Assembly: GCF_004519405.1 (NCBI RefSeq)
Contig: NZ_SGWI01000008.1
Span: forward strand, 186,001 to 250,000
Length of the DNA stretch: 64,000 nucleotides
Reading direction: 5' to 3'
Source of the DNA: Pseudomonas sp. BCA17
Lineage (GTDB): Bacteria; Pseudomonadota; Gammaproteobacteria; Pseudomonadales; Pseudomonadaceae
The notes beneath the pieces were generated by a model. That model made no database searches. It was not told the DNA's origin and saw only the letters and a list, made by a program, of their open reading frames with translations. Shown one piece after another: positions 1 to 9,054 of this stretch. Numbering within the stretch: position 1 is the stretch's first letter; the number at the start of each line of letters is the position of its first letter. A program made the translations under genes and the position numbers.

Positions 1-990
1 CAGATGATGAAGCTGCGCAAAGGCGTCGACATCCTAGTCGCCACGCCTGGCCGCCTGATCGACCTGTTTCGCCAGAACGCGCTGAAGTTCAATCAGCTGC
101 AAACCCTGGTACTGGACGAAGCCGACCGTATGCTCGACCTGGGCTTTTCTGAAGAGCTTGCGAACATTTACCGCATGCTGCCGAAGAAGCGCCAGACCCT
201 GTTGTTCTCCGCGACCTTCTCCGATGAGATCCGCACGCTGGCCGGGCAGATGCTCAACGACCCGCTGAGCATCGAAGTCAGCCCGCGCAACGTGGCCGCC
301 AACACCGTCAAGCAATGGGTGGTGCCGGTCGACAAGAAGCGCAAGCCCGAGCTGTTTGTGCATCTGATGCGCAAAGGCCGCTGGAAGCAGGTGCTGGTGT
401 TCGCCAAGACCCGTAACGGCGTGGATGCGCTGGTGGATAAGTTGCAGGGCCTGGGCGTCAATGCCGATGGTATCCACGGTGACAAGCCGCAGGCCACGCG
501 CCAGCGTGCGCTGGACCGCTTCAAAACCGCCGACGTGCAGATCCTGGTGGCCACCGACGTGGCGGCCCGTGGCCTGGATATCGAAGACTTGCCGTTGGTG
601 GTCAACTTCGACCTGCCGATTGTGGCCGAAGATTACATCCACCGTATTGGCCGCACCGGGCGTGCGGGCAACACGGGTGAGGCGATTTCCCTGGTGTGTG
701 CCGATGAAGTGAACATGCTGTCGGCCATCGAGATGCTGACGCGTCAGACCTTGACCCGCAAAGTCGAGCCGGATTTCGAGCCTGAGCACCGCGTGCCGGA
801 CACCGATGCCAGTGGGCAAGTAGTGAAGAAACCGAAAAAACCGAAGAAGCCCAAGGCCACGGGTGGCGGTGGCGGCAAGCGTAACCTCGGCAAATGGGTG
901 GACAGTGGCGACGTAGCGCCGGCGGAACCCTCGATCAAGCCGGTGCGCAAGGTGCCGGTTTTTAACACCGGGCCGCGTAAGAAGAAGTAA
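1..990 (+). CDS. rhlE: DEAD-box RNA helicase, RhlE-like (5' end missing)
   Basis: The frame is open from the first base, so the gene starts upstream of the window and only its last 329 residues are visible. In visible numbering the helicase motifs are TPGRL (15-19), DEAD (39-42), SAT (70-72), ATDVAARGLD (184-193) and HRIGRTGR (214-221). A basic, Pro/Lys- and Gly-rich tail follows from about residue 275, as in RhlE-type helicases that remodel structured RNA in ribosome assembly and mRNA decay. Missing motifs Q and I prevent a firm choice between RhlE and other DEAD-box paralogues of Pseudomonas, but the long basic tail favours RhlE. Confidence 0.85.
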   Translation, partial: QMMKLRKGVDILVATPGRLIDLFRQNALKFNQLQTLVLDEADRMLDLGFSEELANIYRMLPKKRQTLLFSATFSDEIRTLAGQMLNDPLSIEVSPRNVAANTVKQWVVPVDKKRKPELFVHLMRKGRWKQVLVFAKTRNGVDALVDKLQGLGVNADGIHGDKPQATRQRALDRFKTADVQILVATDVAARGLDIEDLPLVVNFDLPIVAEDYIHRIGRTGRAGNTGEAISLVCADEVNMLSAIEMLTRQTLTRKVEPDFEPEHRVPDTDASGQVVKKPKKPKKPKATGGGGGKRNLGKWVDSGDVAPAEPSIKPVRKVPVFNTGPRKKK

Positions 991-1013
991 CTGCCTGCGC
1001 GGCTGAAGGCCGC

Positions 1014-1095
1014 ATCGGGAGCAAGCCCCTTCCCACACGTTGACCGTATTCTCATGTTGGAACTCGGTCGACTGTGGGTGGGAGCTTACAGTCCA
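1014..1095. repeat. Decayed REP/REPIN palindrome
   Basis: A REP of the GTGGGAG class reads ATCGGGAGCAAGCCCCTT then CCCACAC at 1014-1038. A degenerate partner in the opposite sense (TGTGGGTGGGAGCTTACAG) lies near 1075-1093. It sits between the convergent helicase and flavoprotein genes. The second arm has several mismatches, so it is probably an old, immobile copy. Confidence 0.55.
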
Positions 1096-1103
1096 CACAA
1101 GCC

Positions 1104-2330
1104 TCAGCGTTTAAGCCACTCCAGAACCCCGTGCCCAGCCGCTCTGCCACTGGCAAAACACCCTGTCAGCAGATACCCGCCGGTCGGCGCTTCCCAGTCC
1201 AGCATTTCTCCGGCACAGAACACGCCTGGTAATTGCTTGAGCATCAAACGCTCATCCAGCGCCTCGAACGGCACGCCGCCTGCGGTGCTGATCGCTTCAT
1301 CCAGCGGACGGGTTTTAACCAGGTTCAATGGCAGGGCCTTGATATCCACCGCCAACTGCGCCGGATCATTGAAGTGCTCAGCCGGTGTCAGCTCACGCAA
1401 CAATGCAGACTTCACCCCATCCAGACCCAACTGGCTGTGCAAGTGTTTGCTCATCGAGCGCGAGCCCCGAGGTTTGGCCAGGGCGATTTGCACCTTGCTC
1501 AACGGCTTGCCGGGTAGCAGGTCGATATGCACGGTGGCCGACCCTTCGCGGTTGATCGCTTCGCGAATCGGTGCCGACAGCGCATAGATCAAGCTGCCCT
1601 CGATGCCGGTGGCGGTGACCACACATTCCCCCAGCCGGGGCTTGTCATCGGCCAGGCCGATGGCGATGTTTTTCAGCGGTGCGCCGGCGAATTTGCTGAT
1701 CATCAATTCGCTCCAGGCCGACACCTCGAAACCACAGTTGCTCGGTTGCAGTGGGGCGTAGGGCACGCCTTTGTCTTCGAGCAGTTTGAGCCAGGCACCG
1801 TCTGAACCCAGTCGCGACCAACTGCCGCCACCGAGCGCCAGCAACATGGCAGGGCTGTGGACAGTTTTCTCTCCCTCCGGACTGTGGATAACTAGCCCAC
1901 CGTCCGCGGCCCAACCTACCCAGCGATGCCGGGTGTGGATAACGACGCCTTGGTCGCGCAGACGCTTGAGCCAGGCGCGCAGCAGGGGGGCGGCCTTCAT
2001 GTCCGTAGGAAACACGCGCCCCGAGGTGCCGACGAAGGTCTCTATGCCCAGGCCATGAATCCATTCACACAACGCCTGGGCACCAAACATCCGTAACAAC
2101 GGCGCCATCTGCGGCGCGCGTTCGGCATAACGCGACAGGAACGCCGGGTACGCTTCCGAATGGGTGATGTTCATACCGCCCACACCCGCCAGCAGGAACT
2201 TGCGCCCCACCGACGGCATACCGTCATACAGGTCGACCCTTACGCCTGCCTGGCTCAAGACTTCGGCGGCCATCAGCCCGGCAGGGCCACCGCCGACAAT
2301 GATGACGTGTTGGGAAGGGGTATCGGACAT
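1104..2330 (-). CDS. BaiN/YhiN-family FAD-dependent flavoprotein
   Basis: The 408-residue protein belongs to the HI0933/YhiN/BaiN flavoproteins (TIGR03862-like subgroup). It has an N-terminal FAD-binding Rossmann motif GGGPAG (13-18), then the family motif GRKFLLAG (42-49) and NITHSE. The C-terminal segment with GGVPFEALD and GYLLTGCFASGRAAG closes the FAD site. The physiological substrate of these oxidoreductases is mostly unknown. The start chosen is the ATG at 2330 (MSDTPSQ); a TTG two codons upstream is possible but weaker. It stands alone between a convergent helicase and a deacetylase-like gene. Confidence 0.8.
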   Translation of the reverse strand: MSDTPSQHVIIVGGGPAGLMAAEVLSQAGVRVDLYDGMPSVGRKFLLAGVGGMNITHSEAYPAFLSRYAERAPQMAPLLRMFGAQALCEWIHGLGIETFVGTSGRVFPTDMKAAPLLRAWLKRLRDQGVVIHTRHRWVGWAADGGLVIHSPEGEKTVHSPAMLLALGGGSWSRLGSDGAWLKLLEDKGVPYAPLQPSNCGFEVSAWSELMISKFAGAPLKNIAIGLADDKPRLGECVVTATGIEGSLIYALSAPIREAINREGSATVHIDLLPGKPLSKVQIALAKPRGSRSMSKHLHSQLGLDGVKSALLRELTPAEHFNDPAQLAVDIKALPLNLVKTRPLDEAISTAGGVPFEALDERLMLKQLPGVFCAGEMLDWEAPTGGYLLTGCFASGRAAGHGVLEWLKR

Positions 2331-2501
2331 GGGCAAGGCTACGGTCGCGTAAATGAGCCGAGCATTCTACCCGACGACAGCGCAAACGCCTGATCAAAAA
2401 ACGTACACCTTTCTGCAAGCCTTGCGCTTGGCAGCTCTTAGCCGCTTACGCTCAAGTTATCCACAGGTGGTTCCACAGGCATTGTGGGTAACGCCCACGG
2501 T

Positions 2502-3422
2502 TCAATGACAACCTGACGACGACCACACCCGCTGGGCGCTGTGATACAAGATGCCGTGGCGCCGCGCGAGGGCAGGGCGGTCCTTGCTGTAACCGCCACC
2601 GATCACGCCCATCACCGGAATGTCACGGCCCAGGCAGTGACGCATCACGCTTTCGTCACGGGCGGCGACGCCTTCGTCGGTCAGCTTGAGGTAACCCAGG
2701 GCGTCGTCCTTATGCACGTCTACGCCGGCGTCGTACAACACCAGGTCTGGTTGGTAGAGCGGCAACAGGTAGTTGAGTGCGTCGTCCACCACCTTGAGAT
2801 ACTCGGCATCCCCCATGCCCATGGGCAGCGGGATGTCCCAGTCACTTTGGGCCTTGCGTGCCGGGAAGTTCTTTTCGCAGTGCAGCGATACCGTGATCGC
2901 ATCCGGCGTGTCGTGGAGGATGCGCGCGGTGCCGTCGCCCTGGTGCACGTCGCAGTCGAAGATCAGCACGCGGTTGACCCGGCCGCCGGCCAGCAGGTAA
3001 TGGCTGATCACCGCGAGGTCGTTGAAGATGCAAAAGCCCGCCGGGTAATCGTAATGGGCGTGATGGGTACCGCCCGCCAGGTGGCAGGCCAGGCCGTGTT
3101 CCAGCGCCTGTTCCGCCGCCAGTATCGAGCCGCCGACCGCGCGCACGGTGCGCCGGGCCAGGGCTTCGCTCCAGGGCAGGCCAAGGCGCCGCTGGTCTTC
3201 ACGGGACAACTCGCCGCTCATATAGCGCTCGATATACCCACGGTCATGAGCCAGGGCCAGAATCTGTGGCGGGCACAGTTGCGGGCGCAGCAATTGGCTG
3301 TCTTCGGTCAGGCCGCTGTCGACCAGGTGGTCGCGTAACAGGCGGAATTTGTCCATGGGGAACCGGTGGTCCGCCGGGAACTCGGGGCTGTAGTCATCGT
3401 GATAGATCAATGGCAGTGGCAT
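2502..3422 (-). CDS. Histone deacetylase-like (HDAC superfamily) amidohydrolase
   Basis: This is a 306-residue member of the arginase/deacetylase superfamily. Zinc-site and catalytic motifs are visible: GGTHHAH (117-123), FDCDVHQGDG (155-164) and YDAGVDVH near residue 237. Bacterial members remove acetyl groups from small substrates or protein lysines; the target here cannot be inferred. The ATG at 3422 (MPLPLIYHDDYSPEF) matches the family start; an in-frame extension to 3470 looks spurious. It is transcribed divergently from the acetyltransferase gene at 3498, about 75 bp away. Confidence 0.8.
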   Translation of the reverse strand: MPLPLIYHDDYSPEFPADHRFPMDKFRLLRDHLVDSGLTEDSQLLRPQLCPPQILALAHDRGYIERYMSGELSREDQRRLGLPWSEALARRTVRAVGGSILAAEQALEHGLACHLAGGTHHAHYDYPAGFCIFNDLAVISHYLLAGGRVNRVLIFDCDVHQGDGTARILHDTPDAITVSLHCEKNFPARKAQSDWDIPLPMGMGDAEYLKVVDDALNYLLPLYQPDLVLYDAGVDVHKDDALGYLKLTDEGVAARDESVMRHCLGRDIPVMGVIGGGYSKDRPALARRHGILYHSAQRVWSSSGCH

Positions 3423-3497
3423 GGGATTTTCTGACGGGAACCTGCGACGCATCTTACCCGCGTTGTACACTCACGCACATGGCAAGGGAGGGGACCC

Positions 3498-4067
3498 ATG
3501 GAGCCGATACTGGAATTGGAAAGCGCACGGTTGGTGCTGCGCCAATGGCGCGACAGCGACCTGCCGGAATTTGCGCGCATGTGCGCCGACCCGCAGGTGA
3601 TGCGCTATTTCCCCGCTAAATTGAGCCACCTGGAAACGGCTGCGCTGATCGGGCGGATTCGTGGGCATTTTGCCGAGTACGGCTTTGGTTTTTGGGCCTT
3701 GCAGCGCAAGGACACTCGCGAGTTTATCGGCCTGACCGGGCTGCAGAATGTCAGTTTCGAGGCCGACTTCGTCCCGGCCGTGGAAATCGGCTGGCGCCTG
3801 TCCCGCGAGCATTGGGGCCTGGGTTATGCCAGTGAGGCGGCCTGGACCGCTTTGCGTTGCGGCTTCGATCGATTGCAGCTGGATGAGATCCTCGCCTTCA
3901 CCACCGAGACCAATCTGCCATCACAAAAAGTCATGCAGGCCATCGGTATGCATTACGATCCCCAGGCAGATTTTGAACACCCCAAGGTCGCAGCCGAAAA
4001 CCCGCTGCGCCATCATGTTTTGTATCGCATCACCCGCGCCCAATGGTTGGACACGCTGCACGGATAA
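3498..4067 (+). CDS. GNAT-family N-acetyltransferase (RimJ/RimL-like)
   Basis: The 189-residue protein is of the RimJ/RimL type. It begins ESARLVLRQWRDSDLPEF, the usual first beta-strand region, and has the acetyl-CoA pyrophosphate loop at SREHWGLGYASEA (102-114). Family members acetylate protein N-termini or small amines using acetyl-CoA; the acceptor is unknown. A good ribosome-binding site, GGGAGGGGA, precedes the ATG. The gene lies 40 bp ahead of tesB in the same direction, so co-transcription is plausible. Confidence 0.8.
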   Translation: MEPILELESARLVLRQWRDSDLPEFARMCADPQVMRYFPAKLSHLETAALIGRIRGHFAEYGFGFWALQRKDTREFIGLTGLQNVSFEADFVPAVEIGWRLSREHWGLGYASEAAWTALRCGFDRLQLDEILAFTTETNLPSQKVMQAIGMHYDPQADFEHPKVAAENPLRHHVLYRITRAQWLDTLHG

Positions 4068-4107
4068 GCAGACCGGAATGCCCCATAGATTGTGTAGGAG
4101 TTGCTCT

Positions 4108-4977
4108 ATGAGCCAAGTGTTGGAAGATCTGGTGGACCTGCTGACCCTGGAGCCGATCGAGGAAAACCTCTTTCGCGGCCGCAGCCAGGACCTGGGCTTT
4201 CGCCAGCTGTTCGGCGGCCAGGTGCTCGGCCAGTCGCTGTCGGCAGCCAGCCAGACCGTAGAAGAAGCGCGGCATGTGCATTCCCTGCATGGCTATTTTC
4301 TGCGCCCGGGCGACGCGTCGTTGCCGGTGGTGTACTCGGTGGACCGCGTACGTGACGGCGGCAGTTTCAGCACCCGCCGCGTCACCGCGATTCAGAAGGG
4401 CAACCCGATCTTCACCTGCAGCGCCTCGTTCCAATACGACGAAGAAGGTTTTGCGCACCAGAGCACCATGCCCGTGGTGGTCGGCCCGGAAAACCTGCCC
4501 TCCGAACTGGAACTGACCCAGCAACGCGCGCACCTGGTCCCTGAGCACATGCGCGACAAGCTGCTGTGCCCCAAGCCGATCGAAGTGCGCCCGGTGACCG
4601 AGAAAGATCCGTTCAACCCGCAGCCGTCCGACCCGGTCAAGTACGTGTGGTTTCGCGCCGACGGTGCCCTGGCCGACTTGCCCGCGCTGCATAAATACCT
4701 GCTGGCCTATGCCTCGGACTTCGGTTTGCTGACCACCTCGTTGCTGCCTCATGGCAAGACCGTGTGGCAGAAAGACATGCAGGTCGCCAGCCTCGACCAT
4801 GCGCTGTGGTTCCACGCTGACCTGCGTGCCGATGACTGGCTGCTTTACGCCATGGACAGCCCATGGGCGGGCAACTCCCGTGGCTTTTCCCGTGGCAGCG
4901 TGTACAACCGCGCCGGCCAGTTGGTGGCCTCGGTGACCCAGGAAGGCTTGATTCGTCATCGCAAGGATTGGGCATGA
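4108..4977 (+). CDS. tesB: Acyl-CoA thioesterase II
   Basis: The 289-residue double-hotdog thioesterase hydrolyses medium- and long-chain acyl-CoAs to free acids. The N-terminal hotdog carries FRGRSQDLGFRQLFGGQVLGQ and the C-terminal hotdog carries LDHALWFHADLRADDWLLY followed by SRGFSRGSVYNRAGQLVAS, both characteristic of TesB. The ATG at 4108 follows TAGGAG at 4095-4100; the longer open frame upstream lies within the acetyltransferase gene in another frame. Its stop overlaps the start of the HAD gene (ATGA), so the two are probably translationally coupled. Confidence 0.93.
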   Translation: MSQVLEDLVDLLTLEPIEENLFRGRSQDLGFRQLFGGQVLGQSLSAASQTVEEARHVHSLHGYFLRPGDASLPVVYSVDRVRDGGSFSTRRVTAIQKGNPIFTCSASFQYDEEGFAHQSTMPVVVGPENLPSELELTQQRAHLVPEHMRDKLLCPKPIEVRPVTEKDPFNPQPSDPVKYVWFRADGALADLPALHKYLLAYASDFGLLTTSLLPHGKTVWQKDMQVASLDHALWFHADLRADDWLLYAMDSPWAGNSRGFSRGSVYNRAGQLVASVTQEGLIRHRKDWA

Positions 4978-5573
4978 GCCTGGCGCACATCAAACATTGG
5001 GTCTTTGACATGGACGGCACCCTTACGGTGGCCGTCCACGATTTTGCGGCCATTCGCGTGGCCTTGGACATTCCCCCGGAGGACGACATCCTCACGCACC
5101 TGGCGGCGTTGCCGGTGGATATTGCGGCGGCCAAGCATGCCTGGTTGCTGGAGCATGAGCGCGAGTTGGCGGTGGGATCGGTTGCCGCAAAAGGTGCGGT
5201 GGAGTTGGTGCGGGAGTTGGCCGGGCGCGGTTATCGCCTGGGTATCCTGACCCGCAATGCGCGGGAGCTGGCGCATATCACTCTGGAGGCGATTGGCCTG
5301 GCCGACTGCTTCGCCGCCGAGGATGTACTCGGGCGTGACGATGCGCCGCCCAAACCCGATCCTGGTGGGCTGCTGAAACTGGCGACGGCCTGGGAGGTGG
5401 CGCCGAGCGAGATGGTCATGGTGGGCGATTACCGCTTTGACCTGGATTGCGGCCGGGCGGCGGGTGCCAGGACGGTGTTGGTGAACCTGCCGGAAAACCC
5501 GTGGCCGCAGTTGGCGGATTGGCATGCCGCAGACTGTGCGGACCTGCGTCGGATGATCCAGGCCAGTCACTGA
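4974..5573 (+). CDS. HAD-superfamily phosphatase (subfamily IA)
   Basis: This 199-residue HAD hydrolase has the catalytic motif DMDGTLT with nucleophile Asp12 and acid/base Asp14, a helical cap around residues 20-80, and motif IV GDYRFDLDCGRAAGA near the C-terminus. It probably dephosphorylates a small metabolite such as a sugar phosphate or nucleotide; the cap does not reveal which. It overlaps the tesB stop by 4 bp (ATGA). A strong palindrome just after the stop probably terminates both genes. Confidence 0.82.
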   Translation: MSLAHIKHWVFDMDGTLTVAVHDFAAIRVALDIPPEDDILTHLAALPVDIAAAKHAWLLEHERELAVGSVAAKGAVELVRELAGRGYRLGILTRNARELAHITLEAIGLADCFAAEDVLGRDDAPPKPDPGGLLKLATAWEVAPSEMVMVGDYRFDLDCGRAAGARTVLVNLPENPWPQLADWHAADCADLRRMIQASH

Positions 5574-5582
5574 ACAGCGAAG

Positions 5583-5606
5583 TGTGGGAGCACGCTCGCT
5601 CCCACA
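5583..5606. terminator. TGTGGGAG palindrome between convergent genes
   Basis: TGTGGGAG and CTCCCACA form an 8-bp perfect stem around an 8-base centre, in the gap between the HAD gene and the convergent hydrolase gene. It resembles a minimal GTGGGAG-class REP doublet and could act as a bidirectional terminator, although neither side has a long T-run. Confidence 0.5.
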
Positions 5607-5629
5607 TGTTGAGTCGGTTTATTCAGTGA

Positions 5630-6616
5630 CTACTGGGTAAATAGCACCTTCTCGCCCTCAGGCGACGTGAACATCTTATCTCCGTCGTGGCCCACGCCCG
5701 GCACTTCCACCAGCTTATGGCTCAGTTGTGGATGGCGCGCCTTGAGGTAATCAAAATAGTTGTGCCCACGCACCAGCCGGTATGCGCCTTGGGTCTCGGC
5801 TTCGCAGCTCTTGTCCAGCGCCGGGTGGTTCGGGTCGGTGTCCTGCTGGCCGAGCAGGTAGGTGACGTTGCGTGCCACGTAGCTGTGTTCAAGTTGCTCG
5901 GCGCCCTGGCCCTTTGCGTAGGCGGGCAGGTCCTGCATGCCGTACTTCCAGTCGTTGAAGCTTGGGCAACTGGACACATCGAACTTCACCGGCCGTTGCG
6001 GGCTGAAGTAAGCGTAGGACGATGGGTTGGCCACCACGTAGCGCAGGCTGATGCCTTCGGTTTGCAGCAGCGGATGATCATGCCCGGTAAGGGCAAAACG
6101 CTGGACCACCTGCCCGCCGCCTGAATGGCCGGCCACAACGATTTCTTTCAGCGCCGGGAACAGTTTGCGGTCGCCAAGATGCTTGATGATCTGGTCCAGT
6201 GCGCCGTAAGAGCTGAGTTGGCCGGGTGCGGTGGACGGTTCGCCGGCCATCCAGTCATTGCCGTTCCAGCGCAGCACCTGCTTATCCAAGTGGTTGCGTT
6301 GCACGTCCAACTCATTCAGAAACTGCGGCGCGATGACCAAGGTGTCAGGGGCGACCCCTGCGTGTGCGGCGGCATCTTCGCCGCTTTTCAGGTAGGTCTG
6401 CGCATTGCGCAGCCGACCATGCACGATGATCAACGCACGGGTGACGTTGGGCAATGGCTGGCGCCAATCCTGGCTCAGGCCCAGGCTGAGGTCGCCGGCC
6501 TCCAGGTGAAAACGATCGGGGCTGACCACTTTGACGCCATGCGCTTTCTCGGCAGCCCAGGCGCCGGTGGAACAGGTGATCATCAAGCTCAGCAGTAGAC
6601 CCAGTCGTTGATTCAT
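5630..6616 (-). CDS. Secreted alpha/beta hydrolase
   Basis: The 328-residue protein has a signal peptide (MNQRLGLLLSLMITCSTGAWA, cleavage near residue 21). An alpha/beta-hydrolase core follows, with the oxyanion region IIVHG (63-67) and nucleophile elbow GHSGGG (163-168, Ser165). A C-terminal VPGVGHDGDKMF probably supplies the catalytic His. It is likely a periplasmic or extracellular esterase of unknown substrate. Its ATG directly abuts the stop of the metallopeptidase gene upstream, with no spacer, so the two form an operon. Confidence 0.75.
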   Translation of the reverse strand: MNQRLGLLLSLMITCSTGAWAAEKAHGVKVVSPDRFHLEAGDLSLGLSQDWRQPLPNVTRALIIVHGRLRNAQTYLKSGEDAAAHAGVAPDTLVIAPQFLNELDVQRNHLDKQVLRWNGNDWMAGEPSTAPGQLSSYGALDQIIKHLGDRKLFPALKEIVVAGHSGGGQVVQRFALTGHDHPLLQTEGISLRYVVANPSSYAYFSPQRPVKFDVSSCPSFNDWKYGMQDLPAYAKGQGAEQLEHSYVARNVTYLLGQQDTDPNHPALDKSCEAETQGAYRLVRGHNYFDYLKARHPQLSHKLVEVPGVGHDGDKMFTSPEGEKVLFTQ

Positions 6617-7504
6617 TTAGAGGCTCTTGGCGGCAAAGGTATCGCATTGAGTGATTTGACCCTCGGTGAAGCCGGTCTTGAACCAGCGAACACGCTGTGC
6701 CGAGGTGCCATGGGTAAACGAGTCCGGCACGACGCGCCCTTGACCCTGTTGCTGCAAACGGTCATCGCCAATGGCGTTGGCGGCGTTCAGTGCTGCTTCA
6801 ATGTCGCCGGGCTCCAGCCAGTTCAGGCGTTTTTGCGCACGGTTGGCCCACACCCCGGCGAAGCAGTCGGCTTGCAGCTCCTGGCGTACCAGCAAACCGC
6901 CGTCGCCTTGCATCTGCCGGCCTTGCTGGCGTGCGGCCTGGATCTTGGACGAGATACCCAGCAGTGTTTGTACGTGGTGCCCGACTTCGTGGGCGATCAC
7001 ATAGGCCTGGGCGAACTCGCCGGCGGCCTGGAAGCGTTGGGACATTTCCCGGAAGAAATCCAGGTCCAGATACACTTGCTGGTCGGCCGGGCAGTAGAAC
7101 GGGCCGCTGGCCGAGGTGGCGCTGCCGCATGCGGAGTTGACCCGGCCACGGAACAGAATCAGCTTGGGGTTCTTGTAGACCAGGCCGTTTTCCTTGAACA
7201 CCTGACCCCAGGTGTCTTCCGTGTCCCCCAGGACGGCGCGCACGAAATCAGCCTGTTGGTCGTTGGCCGGCGGCGCCTGGCGGGTTTGCGTGCTCACCGA
7301 GGGTGCCTGTTCCATCTGGCCGGTCAGTTGGCCGAGGATCTGCAGCGGGTCCTGGCCGGTCAGCCAGCCAATGCCGACGATCAACACAATCGCCGTGAGG
7401 CTCAGGCCCTTGCCGCCACCAAAGCGCATGCCTCCACCGCCGCCGCCACTGTCATCGCGGGCATCCACCACGTTGTCACTGCGTCGGCCTTTTTTCCATA
7501 GCAT
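6617..7504 (-). CDS. ypfJ: YpfJ-family neutral zinc metallopeptidase
   Basis: This 295-residue membrane-anchored protein is of the YpfJ/KPN_02809 family. A Gly/Asp-rich N-terminus (MLWKKGRRSDNVVDARDD) is followed by one transmembrane segment at about 37-50, and a putative metalloprotease domain with the zinc motif HEVGHH at 172-177. The family's substrates are not established. It starts at the ATG at 7504 and ends exactly where the secreted hydrolase starts. Confidence 0.82.
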   Translation of the reverse strand: MLWKKGRRSDNVVDARDDSGGGGGGMRFGGGKGLSLTAIVLIVGIGWLTGQDPLQILGQLTGQMEQAPSVSTQTRQAPPANDQQADFVRAVLGDTEDTWGQVFKENGLVYKNPKLILFRGRVNSACGSATSASGPFYCPADQQVYLDLDFFREMSQRFQAAGEFAQAYVIAHEVGHHVQTLLGISSKIQAARQQGRQMQGDGGLLVRQELQADCFAGVWANRAQKRLNWLEPGDIEAALNAANAIGDDRLQQQGQGRVVPDSFTHGTSAQRVRWFKTGFTEGQITQCDTFAAKSL

Positions 7505-7558
7505 GGGGGCAATCCTCTCGGTAAACGGTCTTACATTAATTGGGAAATAGTATGGCCG

Positions 7559-7975
7559 TTAATCGCGGCAATAACCTTCGCCGGTATCGACAATCAGGCA
7601 GTCCTTTTTATCCGCCAACCATTTCAGGCCGGTGGCTTCACCGTCGCCCGCGCTCAATTGCTGTGGGCCGTCGGGGCGGGTAAAGGTAATGCCGTCTTCG
7701 TTGGCTTCACCTTTGAAGGTGCCGGTGTCGTCGCTATCGAGGCCGTACTTCATGGTCAGCAGGTAGTGGCCGCGGCCGATGCTGTCGTCCTTGGCGATGG
7801 TCAGGCTCAAGCCTTCGACGCCGATCCATTTGCCGACCCATTTATCGGTAGGCGGCGTTGCCGGCACCAGCGTGGCCTGTACCGATGCCGGCGCGGGCTT
7901 GGGGGCCGGTTTTTCCTCTTTATTGCACGCGGTGAGCAGGGCAAGGGCAGACAGGACAAAGAGTATTTTTTTCAT
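7559..7975 (-). CDS. Small lipoprotein, unknown function
   Basis: The 138-residue protein has a lipoprotein signal MKKILFVLSALALLTAC with acylation at Cys17, a Lys/Pro/Ala-rich linker (18-45), and a compact beta-rich domain beginning DKWVGKWIGVEGLSLTI. The C-terminus has two cysteines (KKDCLIV, GEGYC) that may pair in the periplasm. The domain suggests a lipocalin-like or lysozyme-inhibitor-like barrel, but I do not recognise a named family. Confidence 0.7.
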   Translation of the reverse strand: MKKILFVLSALALLTACNKEEKPAPKPAPASVQATLVPATPPTDKWVGKWIGVEGLSLTIAKDDSIGRGHYLLTMKYGLDSDDTGTFKGEANEDGITFTRPDGPQQLSAGDGEATGLKWLADKKDCLIVDTGEGYCRD

Positions 7976-8174
7976 AGCGGCATGGCCTTGATCAAAAAGT
8001 GCGCAGCACGTCGGCGAACGTGCAGCGTTGGACTCGAATACAGTGATTTAGTGCGCTGTTCGCACCGTGTTTGGTTATGCTCTTGGGGCAGACTCCGGCC
8101 CGACTGCTAGATTACCGGGTTGAGTGCTGCCGTGTTCAGTGCTCAGCGTTCAGTCCGCCATGCAAGAGAATTCA

Positions 8175-9053
8175 ATGACCGTCAGCACCCCCCTTTCCGG
8201 CGTCAACCATCCCTTCAAAGGCATTTTGCTGATTGTGGTGGCGACGTTTCTGTTTTCCAGCCACGACGCTTTGTCCAAATACCTGGCCGGGTTCTATCCG
8301 ATCGTGATGGTGGTGTGGGCGCGTTATTTGGTGCACACCCTGTTGATGGCCGGGATCTTCCTGCCGCAATCGGGCCTGCGGGTGCTGCGCAGCAAGCGGC
8401 CGGGGATGCAGGTGGTGCGCGCGTTGTGTCTGTTGGGCACGAGCCTGTTTTTTACCACGGCGTTGCACTACATCCCGTTGGCGGAAGCCACGGCGGTGAA
8501 CTTCCTCGCGCCGATATTGGTGACGGCATTGTCCGTGCCTCTGCTCGGCGAGCATGTCACACGTGGCCAATGGCTGGCGGTGATCTGCGGGTTTGTGGGT
8601 GTGCTGGTGATCATCCATCCGGGGGGCGAGTTGTTTACCCCGGCGGTGTTGCTGCCGCTGTGTTCGGCGCTGTTTTTCTGCTTCTATCAGTTGCTCACGC
8701 GCATCCTCAGCCAATACGACACGCCGACCACCAGCAACTTCTTCGCCGGCCTGTGCAATACCTTGGTGATGAGTGCAATGGTGCCGTTCTTCTGGCAGAT
8801 CCCCACGCTGTGGCATGCCATTTTGATGCTGGCGCTGGGCACTTGCGGGATGACGGCGCACCTGCTGTTGACCCAGGCGTTCCGCTTCGCGGCGCCGGCC
8901 TTGCTGGCGCCGTTCGGCTATTGCCAGATCGTATTCGCAGGGTTGTTGGGTTGGTTAGTGTTCAACCACACCCCGGACCTGACCACGGTGGTAGGTATCG
9001 GGGTGATCTGCATGAGCGGGTTGGCCGCTGCCTGGCAGCAGCGGCGTAGGTAG
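8175..9053 (+). CDS. EamA/DMT-family transporter
   Basis: The 292-residue protein has about ten hydrophobic segments arranged as two EamA repeats, typical of drug/metabolite exporters. The first repeat has LLIVVATFLFSSHDALSKYLAGF and a conserved WARYLVH; the second begins near residue 150. The ATG at 8175 follows AAGAGAA at 8164-8170; an in-frame ATG at 8160 lacks a ribosome-binding site. The substrate is unknown. Its 3' end is 1 base from the convergent MFS gene. Confidence 0.8.
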   Translation: MTVSTPLSGVNHPFKGILLIVVATFLFSSHDALSKYLAGFYPIVMVVWARYLVHTLLMAGIFLPQSGLRVLRSKRPGMQVVRALCLLGTSLFFTTALHYIPLAEATAVNFLAPILVTALSVPLLGEHVTRGQWLAVICGFVGVLVIIHPGGELFTPAVLLPLCSALFFCFYQLLTRILSQYDTPTTSNFFAGLCNTLVMSAMVPFFWQIPTLWHAILMLALGTCGMTAHLLLTQAFRFAAPALLAPFGYCQIVFAGLLGWLVFNHTPDLTTVVGIGVICMSGLAAAWQQRRR

Positions 9054-9054
9054 A

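Noticed and set aside
2457..2465. TTATCCACA, a DnaA-box match
   Set aside because: A single box without a cluster, AT-rich unwinding element or dnaA/dnaN genes; not an origin.
8120..9049. 309-codon frame overlapping the DMT transporter in another frame
   Set aside because: The +0 frame product is a clear membrane transporter with a ribosome-binding site; the shifted frame has no hydrophobic pattern or motif.
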